Shown here in pieces: positions 6,745 through 13,771 of a stretch of DNA of 19,662 nt (position 1 is the first letter of the stretch; each line of letters opens with the position of its first letter). The stretch comes from an uncultured Collinsella sp. (GTDB taxonomy: Bacteria > Actinomycetota > Coriobacteriia > Coriobacteriales > Coriobacteriaceae), in the NCBI GenBank assembly GCA_900551815.1, contig URXE01000044.1, forward strand, positions 1 through 19,662, written 5' to 3'. Both the position numbers and the translations under genes were made by a program. The notes under the pieces are model-generated. The model was not told the DNA's origin and did no database searches. It saw only the letters and a list, made by a program, of their open reading frames with translations.

Positions 6745-7638
6745 CTAAAAACGGTTGCCGCGGAAGCCGCCGCCGTTGCGGCCGCCACGATCGCCACCGC
6801 GACCGCCGCGGTCGTTACCACGGTTGCCGCCGAAGCCGCCACGGTTGCCGCCGCGGTCGCCATAGCCACCACGGTTGCCGCCAAAGCCGCCGCGACCGCC
6901 ACGGTCGCCGCCGCGGCCGCCACGATCGCCACCGCGACCGCCACGATCGCCGCCACGGCCACCGCGGTCGCCAAAGCCGCCGCGACCGCCACGGTCGCCG
7001 CCGCGGCCACCACGGTCGTCACGGCCGCCGCGAGGACCGCGGTCCTCGTCCAGGCCCATGGCGACGAGCGGAGCGATAACCTTATCGAGAGCGGCCATCA
7101 GCTCGGTGGCCTCCTCGTAAGAAAGCTCGGGCAGGAGCTTCTCCTTCTTGTTGGCAAGCTCGACCAGGCCCTCAGCGGCATCCTCGGCAGCGAAGACGAC
7201 GATCTTGCGCATATCGCCCTCGGCGTCGTCGATGCGGCCGACCAGATCGGCAGCCTCGGCCTCGGCCATCAGGCCATCGAGCTCACGAAGGCGCATGCCC
7301 AGCAGGTCGGACATTTCCTTCTGCTCCATCTTGGGCTTGAGGTCAAGAAGCTTGATGGCGCGCTCGATGTTCGCCATGCGCTCGGCCTTGGCCTCCTCCT
7401 CCTTGGAAATAGCAAAGCGACGGCTACGCAGCAGGCGGGCGGCCTTCTGCATCTTGTCCATCAGCTCTTCGTCATCGTAATCAACGGCGGCCTCGACAAC
7501 CTCGGCCTCCTCCTCGACTGAAACCTCGTCAGCAGCCTCAACCTCGGCAGCTTCGGTCTCCACGGTCTCGACTGCCTCAACCTCGGCAGCCATGGTCTCG
7601 TTCTCGGTCTCGTTCATGATCTCTTCGTTCTCGGACAT
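6745..7638 (-). CDS. Acidic / MarR-like winged-helix / RGG-tail protein
   Basis: Not assigned to a characterised protein. Three regions in 297 residues. Residues 1-58 are a very acidic low-complexity stretch rich in E, V and A. Residues 60-195 include EQKEMSDLLGMRLRELDGLMAEAEAADLVGRIDDAEGDMRKIVVFA, which reads as the recognition helix and wing of a MarR-type winged helix, flanked by helices. Residues 200-297 are a glycine-arginine tail with 19 RGG triplets plus F and Y punctuation (RGGFG, RGGYG), resembling eukaryotic RGG/RG RNA-binding domains. Start 7638 has AAGGAG 6 nt upstream. The upstream 5' region has small hairpins, and the 3' end enters the repeat at 6574-6742. An RNA- or nucleic-acid-binding role, perhaps with condensate formation, is inferred from composition. 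Confidence 0.85.
   Translation of the reverse strand: MSENEEIMNETENETMAAEVEAVETVETEAAEVEAADEVSVEEEAEVVEAAVDYDDEELMDKMQKAARLLRSRRFAISKEEEAKAERMANIERAIKLLDLKPKMEQKEMSDLLGMRLRELDGLMAEAEAADLVGRIDDAEGDMRKIVVFAAEDAAEGLVELANKKEKLLPELSYEEATELMAALDKVIAPLVAMGLDEDRGPRGGRDDRGGRGGDRGGRGGFGDRGGRGGDRGGRGGDRGGRGGDRGGRGGFGGNRGGYGDRGGNRGGFGGNRGNDRGGRGGDRGGRNGGGFRGNRF
6753..7046 (-). repeat. Degenerate tandem DNA repeat encoding the RGG tail
   Basis: Units of about 18-21 bp built on GGTGGCGGTCG-type words encode (D/N)RGGRGG and RGGFG(G/D). Codons vary between units, so selection is likely on the protein repeat; recent slippage copies would look more uniform. Read length errors and strain-to-strain copy changes are likely here. 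Confidence 0.75.
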
Positions 7639-7651
7639 GAGACTCCTTCTT

Positions 7652-7706
7652 GGCCCTCTCGGGCATCATCGCCCCATTCGCGGGGCCCGTCGCGCACTCT
7701 TTGCGC
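7652..7706 (-). other. Hairpins in the 5' leader of the RGG protein gene
   Basis: Three short hairpins lie in a row just upstream of the start region: GCCC-GAGA-GGGC (7653-7664), GCCCC-GCGAAT-GGGGC (7671-7686) and GCGC-N7-GCGC (about 7692-7706), given as minus-strand RNA. The first is about 15 nt from the start codon and next to the ribosome binding site. Regulation of translation, possibly by the protein itself, is speculative. Confidence 0.35.
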
Positions 7707-7790
7707 TTTAAACATTCATGCCTCTCGGCAAAACGTCCATTAGTTTATGGTGTCGCCATCCAATCTAGCTGCAGAATCTATGTGCACACA

Positions 7791-9203
7791 TTAATGCGAC
7801 ATGTGCGACTCGCGACGAGCGTACACCAGCGACGTCGCGAACCCAGCCACGGCAATTACAGCCGCCACACGCACGGCAGCTGCAAATCCAATCGCCTGGG
7901 CAACGTCGGTCGCAGCGCCAGCGGTGCCGGCAGTCGACGCAGAACTCGAGAGCAGGCCGATAAACAGCGACGGGCCAAACGATGCGGCAATCATGTTCCA
8001 CGTGTTGAGCAATGCCGTTCCGTGAGGATGCTCAGCGCCAGGCAGCGTCTCCAAGCCGGCCGTTTGCGAGGGGCTCAGCACCAAACCGACTCCGGCATAC
8101 ACCACAACGGTCAGCGCCACGACGACGCCGATGTTCATACTTGCCGCCGTCATCGAGATGGCAGTCTGCCCCACGGCAATCAGGGCAAAGCCGACCGGCA
8201 GCAGCGGCCATGCGCCACGGGCGTCCATCACGCGTCCGCCCACAATCGAGGTCACGGCGTTGCAGGCAATTGCCGGCAAAATGAGCAAGCCCGCAACAAG
8301 TGCGGTCATGCCGTATGCGCGCTCAAAATAGAGCGGCAACAAAACGCTCATCGAGAACGTCGTCATCATCGACACCACCACAAGCAGGCACGCAGGCCAA
8401 AAGCAAACGCTCGCCATGGGACGCACGTTAAGCACCGGATGCTCGAGCTTGAGCTGACGGGCCGCAAACAGGCCGAGCAGCACAACGGCGGCGAAAAGCG
8501 CCACGACACCGGCAATCAGATTGGCCGAGAACTCGCCTGCGGAATACACAAATGCCGTAATGCCGGCGGCGAGTAAAACAACCGACAGAATATCAAGCGT
8601 GGTGTTCGAGCGCTCCCCGACATTCTGAACATGCTTTACGCCCGCCGCAGCGACCACAATGCCGCCGACCAGCGGCACTACGAACACCGCCCTCCAGCCA
8701 AACAACGTGCACATAAGACCGCTGATCACGGGTCCAAACGCCGGTCCCAGCGTGATGCAGGCACCACCCAGGCTCAGATACAGGCCGAGCTTCTCGCGCG
8801 GAGCGCAAGACAGCACCACGTTCATCATGAGCGGGAACAAGATACCCGATCCCGCAGCCTGCAAAATACGGCTTGGCAGCAAAACGCTAAACGACGGAGC
8901 GACTAGGCACAGAACTTCGCCGGCGACCATGCATCCGCATACGAAAAACAGCAGCTTGCGCGTCGAGAAACGGCCGGACAGAAAGGCCATGATGGCCGTA
9001 AAGATCGACGTAACGATCATGTAGCCCGAAACGAGCCACTGCGCCGTGGTGGCACTCACCGAAAAGGCCGCCATAATGTCGTGCAACGCCACGTTAATGA
9101 TGTTCTCGTTAAACGCGGCAACAAAGGCCGCAATATACATTACGACGAGAATCGCCGAGGCTGTCGACGGTGATTGAGTTCGCTTTTGGGATTTGGTCCC
9201 CAT
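7791..9203 (-). CDS. MFS transporter, DHA2 (EmrB/QacA) type
   Basis: Proton-driven exporter of 470 residues with about 14 hydrophobic segments, the count of the DHA2 drug-proton antiporter family. The first segment is ILVVMYIAAFVAAFNENIINVALHDI; NENIINVAL matches the usual L(D)xTIVNVAL signature. WLVSGYMIVTSIFTAIMAFLSGRFSTRK is the TM2-TM3 loop motif A, and GPAFGPVISG is antiporter motif C in TM5. Start 9203 (MGTKSQKRTQ) has GAGGAAGGAA just upstream; the frame is open further but lacks a better site. It is divergent from the small deformylase-like gene and upstream of the RGG gene on the same strand. The substrate is unknown; bile acids, drugs or metabolites are all possible. Confidence 0.9.
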   Translation of the reverse strand: MGTKSQKRTQSPSTASAILVVMYIAAFVAAFNENIINVALHDIMAAFSVSATTAQWLVSGYMIVTSIFTAIMAFLSGRFSTRKLLFFVCGCMVAGEVLCLVAPSFSVLLPSRILQAAGSGILFPLMMNVVLSCAPREKLGLYLSLGGACITLGPAFGPVISGLMCTLFGWRAVFVVPLVGGIVVAAAGVKHVQNVGERSNTTLDILSVVLLAAGITAFVYSAGEFSANLIAGVVALFAAVVLLGLFAARQLKLEHPVLNVRPMASVCFWPACLLVVVSMMTTFSMSVLLPLYFERAYGMTALVAGLLILPAIACNAVTSIVGGRVMDARGAWPLLPVGFALIAVGQTAISMTAASMNIGVVVALTVVVYAGVGLVLSPSQTAGLETLPGAEHPHGTALLNTWNMIAASFGPSLFIGLLSSSASTAGTAGAATDVAQAIGFAAAVRVAAVIAVAGFATSLVYARRESHMSH

Positions 9204-9407
9204 GAAATTCCTTCCTCTTAGAACGACAATCGCATCGCCCCAGAGGAACGGTCCAGGGCGAAAATGAGCCCTAGACTTACGCCAGACGCCGTACACGACA
9301 AATCTGACAACATGGTCCAACGTCGAAAGATTGTAACGCGGACGCGCAGCTTTCCTTCCGCGCTATTATTAAAAGTCCACGAAAGCATAAGACATGAGGA
9401 GCCCGCC

Positions 9408-9818
9408 ATGATTAAGCCCATCATGAAATCCGAGTTCTTTTTGCGCCTGCCTTCCGAAGACGCGGGACCCGACGACGCCGTGATCGGGCAAGACCTCCTG
9501 GATACGCTCCACGAGCATGAGCACGAGTGCGTGGGCCTCGCCGCCAACATGATCGGCGTGCGCAAACGCATCATCTGCGTAAAAGACGGCGGCAAGTCGC
9601 TGCTCATGTACAACCCGCAAATTCTTGAGCAGGTCAATGCCTATCAGACGAGCGAAGGATGCCTCTCGCTGATCGGCGAGCGTCCCTGTACCCGCTATCG
9701 CCGCATTAAGGTTGAGTATTTGGACGAGAACTTCGTCCACCGCATCAAAAACTTCTCGGGCTACACCGCCGAGATCATCCAACACGAAATCGACCACTGC
9801 AACGGCGTCGTGATCTAG
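9408..9818 (+). CDS. Short peptide-deformylase-like protein (motif I Gln replaced by Met)
   Basis: A 136-residue member of the peptide deformylase fold. Motif II EGCLS (C85) and motif III QHEIDH (H126, E127, H130) keep the metal ligands and the catalytic glutamate. Motif I reads GLAANMIG, with M48 where classical enzymes have the glutamine that stabilises the transition state. Classical Def is about 150-190 residues, so this is a short paralogue. Start 9408 has GAGGAG about 7 nt upstream; the frame is open to 9264 but that part looks non-coding. It is monocistronic, divergent from the MFS gene. It could be a weak or specialised deformylase; a housekeeping Def probably lies elsewhere. Confidence 0.88.
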   Translation: MIKPIMKSEFFLRLPSEDAGPDDAVIGQDLLDTLHEHEHECVGLAANMIGVRKRIICVKDGGKSLLMYNPQILEQVNAYQTSEGCLSLIGERPCTRYRRIKVEYLDENFVHRIKNFSGYTAEIIQHEIDHCNGVVI

Positions 9819-9867
9819 TTCCGCGAACCAAGGAAAATAATCTGTTTTCCTCCGTCCCTAATGGACC

Positions 9868-10041
9868 ATGGTAACGCCGCAGGCTGAGCACACGACAGCG
9901 AGCGAGCCGCATTTGCGCCAAGGTGACGTGAAATGAGAGGGCGCTGACCTTCTGGTCGCGCCCTTGAAGTTGAACGTCAGATTGGTGTGAATGCGGCTCG
10001 CGCAGCGTCAAGCGGTCCGCCGTTCGGTAGAACGGCGGAAC
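9868..10041 (-). repeat. Structured dispersed repeat, copy 2 (3' end of XRE-AlaA gene)
   Basis: Sister of the element at 6574-6742. On the minus strand it starts 2-3 nt after the stop of the gene at 10044. It has a hairpin CCGCCGTTC-TACC-GAACGGCGG, then TTGACGCTGCGCG, the outer stem GCGAGCCGCATT, the pair TGACGT/ACGTCA, the inner stem AGGGCGCGACC with GGTC-A-GCGCCCT, and the closing word CCTGCGGCG. The outer stem carries GAGCC/GGCTC where copy 1 has GGGCC/GGCCC. The first hairpin changes on both sides (CCGCCGTTC against ACGCGGTTC). Both keep pairing. Confidence 0.75.
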
Positions 10042-10043
10042 TA

Positions 10044-11564
10044 TTAATTCTGGCGGTAGTGATCGAAGAAGTCGGCGAGGTCTTCGAGGGACTCTTTGAG
10101 CACTTCCATGCGCGGCAGGTACACGATGCGGAAGTGGTCGGGCTCGGCCCAGTTAAAGCCGCCGCCGCGCGTGATGAGGATCTTCTTCTCGTGCAGCAGG
10201 TCGAGGGCAAACTGCTCGTCATCGGTGATGTTGAACTTTTTAACATCCATCTTGGGGAAGATGTAGAACGCCGCGCGCGGCTTAACCACCGAGATGCCGT
10301 CAATCTTGTTGAGCGCCTCATACACAAAGTTGCGCTGCTCGTAGACACGGCCGCCAGGACGGATGTAGTCGTTGACGGACTGATGGCCACCGAGTGCCGT
10401 CTGAACGATCGACTGAGCCGGCACGTTGGAGCACAGGCGCATGTTAGAGAGCATGTTGACGCCCATGATGAAGTCACTCATGCAGCGCTGGTTGCCCGAA
10501 AGCACCATCCAGCCAATGCGATAGCCCGCGATCATATGCGACTTGGACAGGCCGCTAAACGTAATGCAAGGCAGGTCGGGGGCGAGCGAGGCAATGGAGA
10601 CGTGCTCGTAGCCGTCCATGCACAGGCGGTCGTAGATCTCGTCGGCAAAAATCATGAGCTGGTGCCTGCGCGCGATCTCGACAATGCCCTCGAGCACCTC
10701 GCGCGGATAGACAGAGCCCGTGGGGTTGTTGGGGTTGATGATGACGAGGGCCTTGGTCGCGCTCGTGATCTTGGACTCCATATCCTCCAGGTCTGGATAC
10801 CAATCGGCCTGCTCATCGCACAGATAGTGCACAGGATGACCGCCGGCAAGGGTTGCGCACGCCGTCCAGAGCGGATAGTCGGGGCTGGGGATCAGGATCT
10901 CGTCGCCGTTGTCGAGCAGCGCGTTCATCGAAAGCTGAATGAGCTCGGACACGCCGTTGCCCGTGTAGATGTGCTCCATCTGAACGTTGGGCAGGCCCTT
11001 GATCTGCGAATACTGCATGATCGCCTTGCGCGCAGAGAACAGGCCACGCGAGTTGGAATAGCCTTCGCAGTCGGGCAGCTGCTGGCGCATGTCCTTGATG
11101 ACCTCATCGGGCGTGCGGAAACCGAAGGGCGCCGGGTTGCCGATATTGAGCTTGAGGATGCGCTCGCCCTCGTCCTCCATACGGGCGGCCTCGTCGACGA
11201 CGGGACCGCGCACGTCATACAGGACGTTATCGAGCTTGGTGGATTTAGAAAAAGTACGCATGGTGGTGCTCCTTGCAATTTGAGCTGAGGGATGGGGTTC
11301 GGGCTTGGAATCGTTGCGGGGTGATGATGCCTCGCCTTGATCGGCGTCGCCGGCAAGCAGCCAGGTAACATCGACCTCCAAAATACGGGCGAGCAGCTCG
11401 GCCACATCGCGCCGCGGGATCGTCTTGCCGCTCACATATTGGCTCATCTGACTCTTGCCGAGTTTTTTGCCGAGCATCTCCGATGCGCGGATCACGTCCG
11501 ACTGGCGAACGTCGCGATCGGACATAGCCTGTCGCAGGCGATCGCTAAACGTCTCTTGGGCCAC
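10044..11564 (-). CDS. alaA: XRE-family HTH domain fused to AlaA-type alanine aminotransferase
   Basis: 506 residues in two domains. Residues 5-72 are a Cro/C1-type helix-turn-helix (FSDRLRQAMSDRDVRQSDVIRASEM...KSQMSQYVSGKTIPRRDVAELLARILEVDVTWLLAG). A polar linker runs to about 101. Residues 102-506 match E. coli AlaA closely in length and motifs: LNIGNPAPFGF, NPNNPTG (277-283), ADEIYD (D308, Y311), SGLSK (PLP lysine K341) and FRI (R479). The start is GTG 11564, with AAGGAGG 5-6 nt upstream. A second ribosome binding site and ATG (11261) lie exactly where AlaA alone begins, so two products are possible. AlaA makes alanine from pyruvate and glutamate. The fusion suggests an enzyme that also regulates transcription, perhaps of itself. 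Confidence 0.93.
   Translation of the reverse strand: MAQETFSDRLRQAMSDRDVRQSDVIRASEMLGKKLGKSQMSQYVSGKTIPRRDVAELLARILEVDVTWLLAGDADQGEASSPRNDSKPEPHPSAQIARSTTMRTFSKSTKLDNVLYDVRGPVVDEAARMEDEGERILKLNIGNPAPFGFRTPDEVIKDMRQQLPDCEGYSNSRGLFSARKAIMQYSQIKGLPNVQMEHIYTGNGVSELIQLSMNALLDNGDEILIPSPDYPLWTACATLAGGHPVHYLCDEQADWYPDLEDMESKITSATKALVIINPNNPTGSVYPREVLEGIVEIARRHQLMIFADEIYDRLCMDGYEHVSIASLAPDLPCITFSGLSKSHMIAGYRIGWMVLSGNQRCMSDFIMGVNMLSNMRLCSNVPAQSIVQTALGGHQSVNDYIRPGGRVYEQRNFVYEALNKIDGISVVKPRAAFYIFPKMDVKKFNITDDEQFALDLLHEKKILITRGGGFNWAEPDHFRIVYLPRMEVLKESLEDLADFFDHYRQN
11259..11274 (-). promoter_or_regulatory. Internal ribosome binding site and start for free-standing AlaA
   Basis: AAGGAG (plus 11269-11274) is followed after about 8 nt by ATG (plus 11259-11261), in frame inside the XRE-AlaA gene. 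Translation from here gives 405 residues starting MRTFSKSTKLDNVLYD, which aligns with the very first residues of E. coli AlaA, also 405 residues. Confidence 0.6.
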
Positions 11565-11585
11565 TAGAACCTCCTTGCTGGCAAA

Positions 11586-11667
11586 GTTCAATTTATAGAA
11601 CACGAATTGAACCATGGTTCAATTTAGCAAGCAGTATAACGCGGCACCTCATTCGATAGTTCAATTT
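11586..11667 (-). promoter_or_regulatory. Promoter and 20-bp palindromic operator of XRE-AlaA gene
   Basis: A perfect 20-bp palindrome, AATTGAACCATGGTTCAATT, spans 11605-11624. On the minus strand TTGAAC (plus 11617-11622) and CTATAA (plus 11593-11598) form a possible -35/-10 pair with an 18-nt spacer, so the palindrome covers the -35 and spacer. The word GTTCAATTT occurs three times on the plus strand, beginning at 11586, 11617 and 11659. The spacings of 31 and 42 nt are close to three and four helical turns. This fits binding by an XRE dimer on one DNA face; autoregulation is inferred. Confidence 0.65.
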
Positions 11668-11726
11668 CATAAGAAAATGTACCGGACTCCGAGATTTGCC
11701 CAAAGCGGACAATGACATGCACGCGT

Positions 11727-12584
11727 TTAGAGGTATTCAAGGAATCGAGCAGCGGCAAGCGAAACGTCGGCCGTTCGATATATGGCGTTGATCTGCCGAT
11801 GAGGATGTCCCTCGAGTGGGCGCACGGCAACATCGAACTGACAGCGGCGCAAGATGAGCGCGGGAAGAACACTCACGCCCAGGCCGTCCTCGACCATGGC
11901 CATAATCGCATAGTCATCCCAGGTCGACAGCTTAGAGCGCACCGCCAGGCCCGCGCGGCGAAACAGCGGCGTAATCTCGTCGTCGCTACCGCGTTCCAGC
12001 AGGATAAACTGCTCGTTGGCCAAATCGGCAAGGGAAACGACCTCCGCGGTGGCAAGCGAGGAGTCCGCTGGCACCACGGCCATCAGCTCGTCTTGCACCA
12101 ACGGTCGCGACGCCATGCCGGCGCCGCGTGGCTCGCGCGGGATAAAGCCCAGGTCACAACGACCCTCAGCCACCCATTGTTCAATCTCTGAGTAATCACC
12201 CATCAGCAACTCATAATCGACATCCGGATGATCGGCACGAAAGCGCGCAATCACCGGCGGCAGCACGTGGGTCGCCACGCTCGAAAACGTACCGATGCAG
12301 ATTTTGCCGCGCATGAGCCCGCGCATCTCATCCACCCGTCGCTGCAAGCGAGTGAATTCCTCGCAGAGCGCCTCGACAGCCGGCATGACCTGCCGCCCGT
12401 CGGCAGAAAGCACTACGCCCTCGCGACTGCGGTCGAGCACCTTAAAGCCCCAATCGGCCTCAAGATCGGCCACCATACGGCTCACGCCCGACTGCGAATA
12501 GCTCAGGCGCTCGGCAGCACGCGTAAAGCTTCCGGCGCGCACCGTCTCCAGCAGCACCTGCATCTTTTGAATATTCGTTTCCAC
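11727..12584 (-). CDS. LysR family transcriptional regulator
   Basis: 285 residues. The N-terminal winged helix-turn-helix is MQVLLETVRAGSFTRAAERLSYSQSGVSRMVADLEADWGFKVLDRSREGVVLSADG (about 8-63). It is followed by the linker helix and a periplasmic-binding-like effector domain starting at KICIGTFSSVATHVLP. Start is GTG 12584 with GGAGG 7 nt upstream. It is divergent from an EamA transporter across 118 nt that contain two inverted repeats, the usual layout for a LysR regulator acting on its neighbour. The effector is unknown; an amino acid or exported metabolite is plausible. All domains look intact. Confidence 0.92.
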   Translation of the reverse strand: METNIQKMQVLLETVRAGSFTRAAERLSYSQSGVSRMVADLEADWGFKVLDRSREGVVLSADGRQVMPAVEALCEEFTRLQRRVDEMRGLMRGKICIGTFSSVATHVLPPVIARFRADHPDVDYELLMGDYSEIEQWVAEGRCDLGFIPREPRGAGMASRPLVQDELMAVVPADSSLATAEVVSLADLANEQFILLERGSDDEITPLFRRAGLAVRSKLSTWDDYAIMAMVEDGLGVSVLPALILRRCQFDVAVRPLEGHPHRQINAIYRTADVSLAAARFLEYL

Positions 12585-12601
12585 GACACGCCTCCACCTT
12601 T

Positions 12602-12620
12602 ACATGAATTTTTGTCATGT
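12602..12620. promoter_or_regulatory. Candidate LysR operator near the regulator start
   Basis: ACATGA (12602-12607) and TCATGT (12615-12620) form a perfect inverted repeat over 7 nt. It contains the T-N11-A pattern typical of LysR sites and lies just upstream of the regulator gene, where autoregulatory sites usually sit. Confidence 0.5.
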
Positions 12621-12657
12621 TAACCATGCATTATATTCGCTTTTCTTCTACTGCCAG

Positions 12658-12686
12658 TTCACCCATAGTGAATATGCTCGAATATA
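12658..12686 (+). promoter_or_regulatory. Candidate EamA promoter with LysR-type inverted repeat
   Basis: TTCAC-CCATA-GTGAA (12658-12672) is a perfect inverted repeat. Its left part, TTCACC, stands exactly 17 nt before AATATA (12681-12686), a possible -35/-10 pair about 17 nt ahead of the EamA start. A regulator bound here would touch the -35 region. Confidence 0.45.
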
Positions 12687-12702
12687 GAGGGGACGGAAGC
12701 GC

Positions 12703-13614
12703 ATGGACAACGGACTGTTTACGTACTTAGCAGCATTGCTATTGTTTGGCTCCAACGGCATCATCGCCGCTGCCATCGCGCTGCCGAGCTCCGATATCGT
12801 GCTACTACGCACGTTTTTGGGCGCGCTCTCGCTTGTCACCATCCTCGCCATCACCCAAAGCCATAAGTTGCAGGCGCCATCTCGCCCCCGCGAAGCCGCA
12901 GCCCTCCTCCTCTCGGGAGCCGCGCTGGGCGCCAGCTGGATTTTTCTGTTCCGCGCCTACCAGACGATCGGCGTCGGCGTATCCTCGCTGCTGTACTACT
13001 GCGGCCCCATCATTGTCATGGCGCTCTCCCCACTCATCTTTGGCGAAAAACTGACCGGCGGCAAAATCGCCGGGTTTATCGCCGTCGCCTGCGGTGCTTT
13101 TCTCGTTGCAGCACAAGGCCTCGGCGGCAATATGCCCATTGCGGGTATCGTCTGCGGTATCGCCTCGGCATTTTGCTATGCGCTGATGGTCATCGCCAGC
13201 AAGGGTGCGCCACACATCGAAGGCCTCGAGAACTCCACGCTCCAGGTGAGCGCCGCCTTTGTGACCGCGCTGGTCCTCACGCTCATCACGCAGGGCGCCC
13301 CCTCGTTCCTCTCCCCCAGCATTGCCGCTGGCATCGATTGGCGCGCCGTTGCCATGCTCGGCATTGTCAACACCGGACTCGGTTGCCTGCTCTACTTTAG
13401 CGCCGTCGCCAAACTGCCCGTGCAGACCGTCGCCGTCGTCGGCTACCTTGAGCCGCTTTCGGCCGTCGTGTTCTCGGCCGTCCTTTTGGGCGAAACCATA
13501 ACACCGGTCCGCCTGATGGGCGCCGCGTTTATCATCGGCGGCGCGATTTTTTGCGAACTCGCCGGCAAACGCGCAAACACCAAGGCTGGCATCGCCCAGA
13601 CAGCACGTGCTTAA
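12703..13614 (+). CDS. EamA/DMT family transporter
   Basis: Inner-membrane protein of 303 residues with ten hydrophobic segments in two EamA repeats, the drug/metabolite transporter fold. GASWIFLFRAYQTIGVGVSSLLYYCGPIIVMALSPLIFGEKLT closes the first repeat and AVVGYLEPLSAVVFSAVLLGETIT the second; both carry the PxxxxxxSxxxLGE-like motif of the family. Characterised members export amino acids or metabolites, or take up some small compounds. Start 12703 follows GGAAG, and no upstream in-frame start is better. It is divergent from a LysR gene, its probable regulator. The C-terminus is a short basic tail. Substrate is unknown. Confidence 0.9.
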   Translation: MDNGLFTYLAALLLFGSNGIIAAAIALPSSDIVLLRTFLGALSLVTILAITQSHKLQAPSRPREAAALLLSGAALGASWIFLFRAYQTIGVGVSSLLYYCGPIIVMALSPLIFGEKLTGGKIAGFIAVACGAFLVAAQGLGGNMPIAGIVCGIASAFCYALMVIASKGAPHIEGLENSTLQVSAAFVTALVLTLITQGAPSFLSPSIAAGIDWRAVAMLGIVNTGLGCLLYFSAVAKLPVQTVAVVGYLEPLSAVVFSAVLLGETITPVRLMGAAFIIGGAIFCELAGKRANTKAGIAQTARA

Positions 13615-13648
13615 TAGCCCCTGCTCTGAAATACTACCTGCGTACATG

Positions 13649-13672
13649 AATAATCCCCAGATGGGGATTATT
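13649..13672. other. Perfect hairpin between EamA and kup genes
   Basis: AATAATCCCC (13649-13658) and GGGGATTATT (13663-13672) pair perfectly around AGAT. Only GTCTAAAAC follows on the plus strand, so the T-run of a canonical terminator is missing, though the stem ends in TTATT. It may stop EamA transcripts weakly. Confidence 0.45.
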
Positions 13673-13771
13673 GTCTAAAACACCCCGATGTGCCAAACTG
13701 CTCTTATATGTATAAAGATGGCATAAAGGTCTGCTGCTCGTGGCAGAGGCCAGATGTCCAAGGGAGTCCAC

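Noticed and set aside
6753..7046. Regular repeats suggesting a CRISPR array
   Set aside because: The repeats are short, in frame, degenerate at codon third positions and encode the RGG tail; there are no unique spacers.
13673..13771. c-di-AMP (ydaO-type) riboswitch ahead of kup
   Set aside because: The expected conserved G/A-rich blocks are absent and the leader is too short for the full fold.
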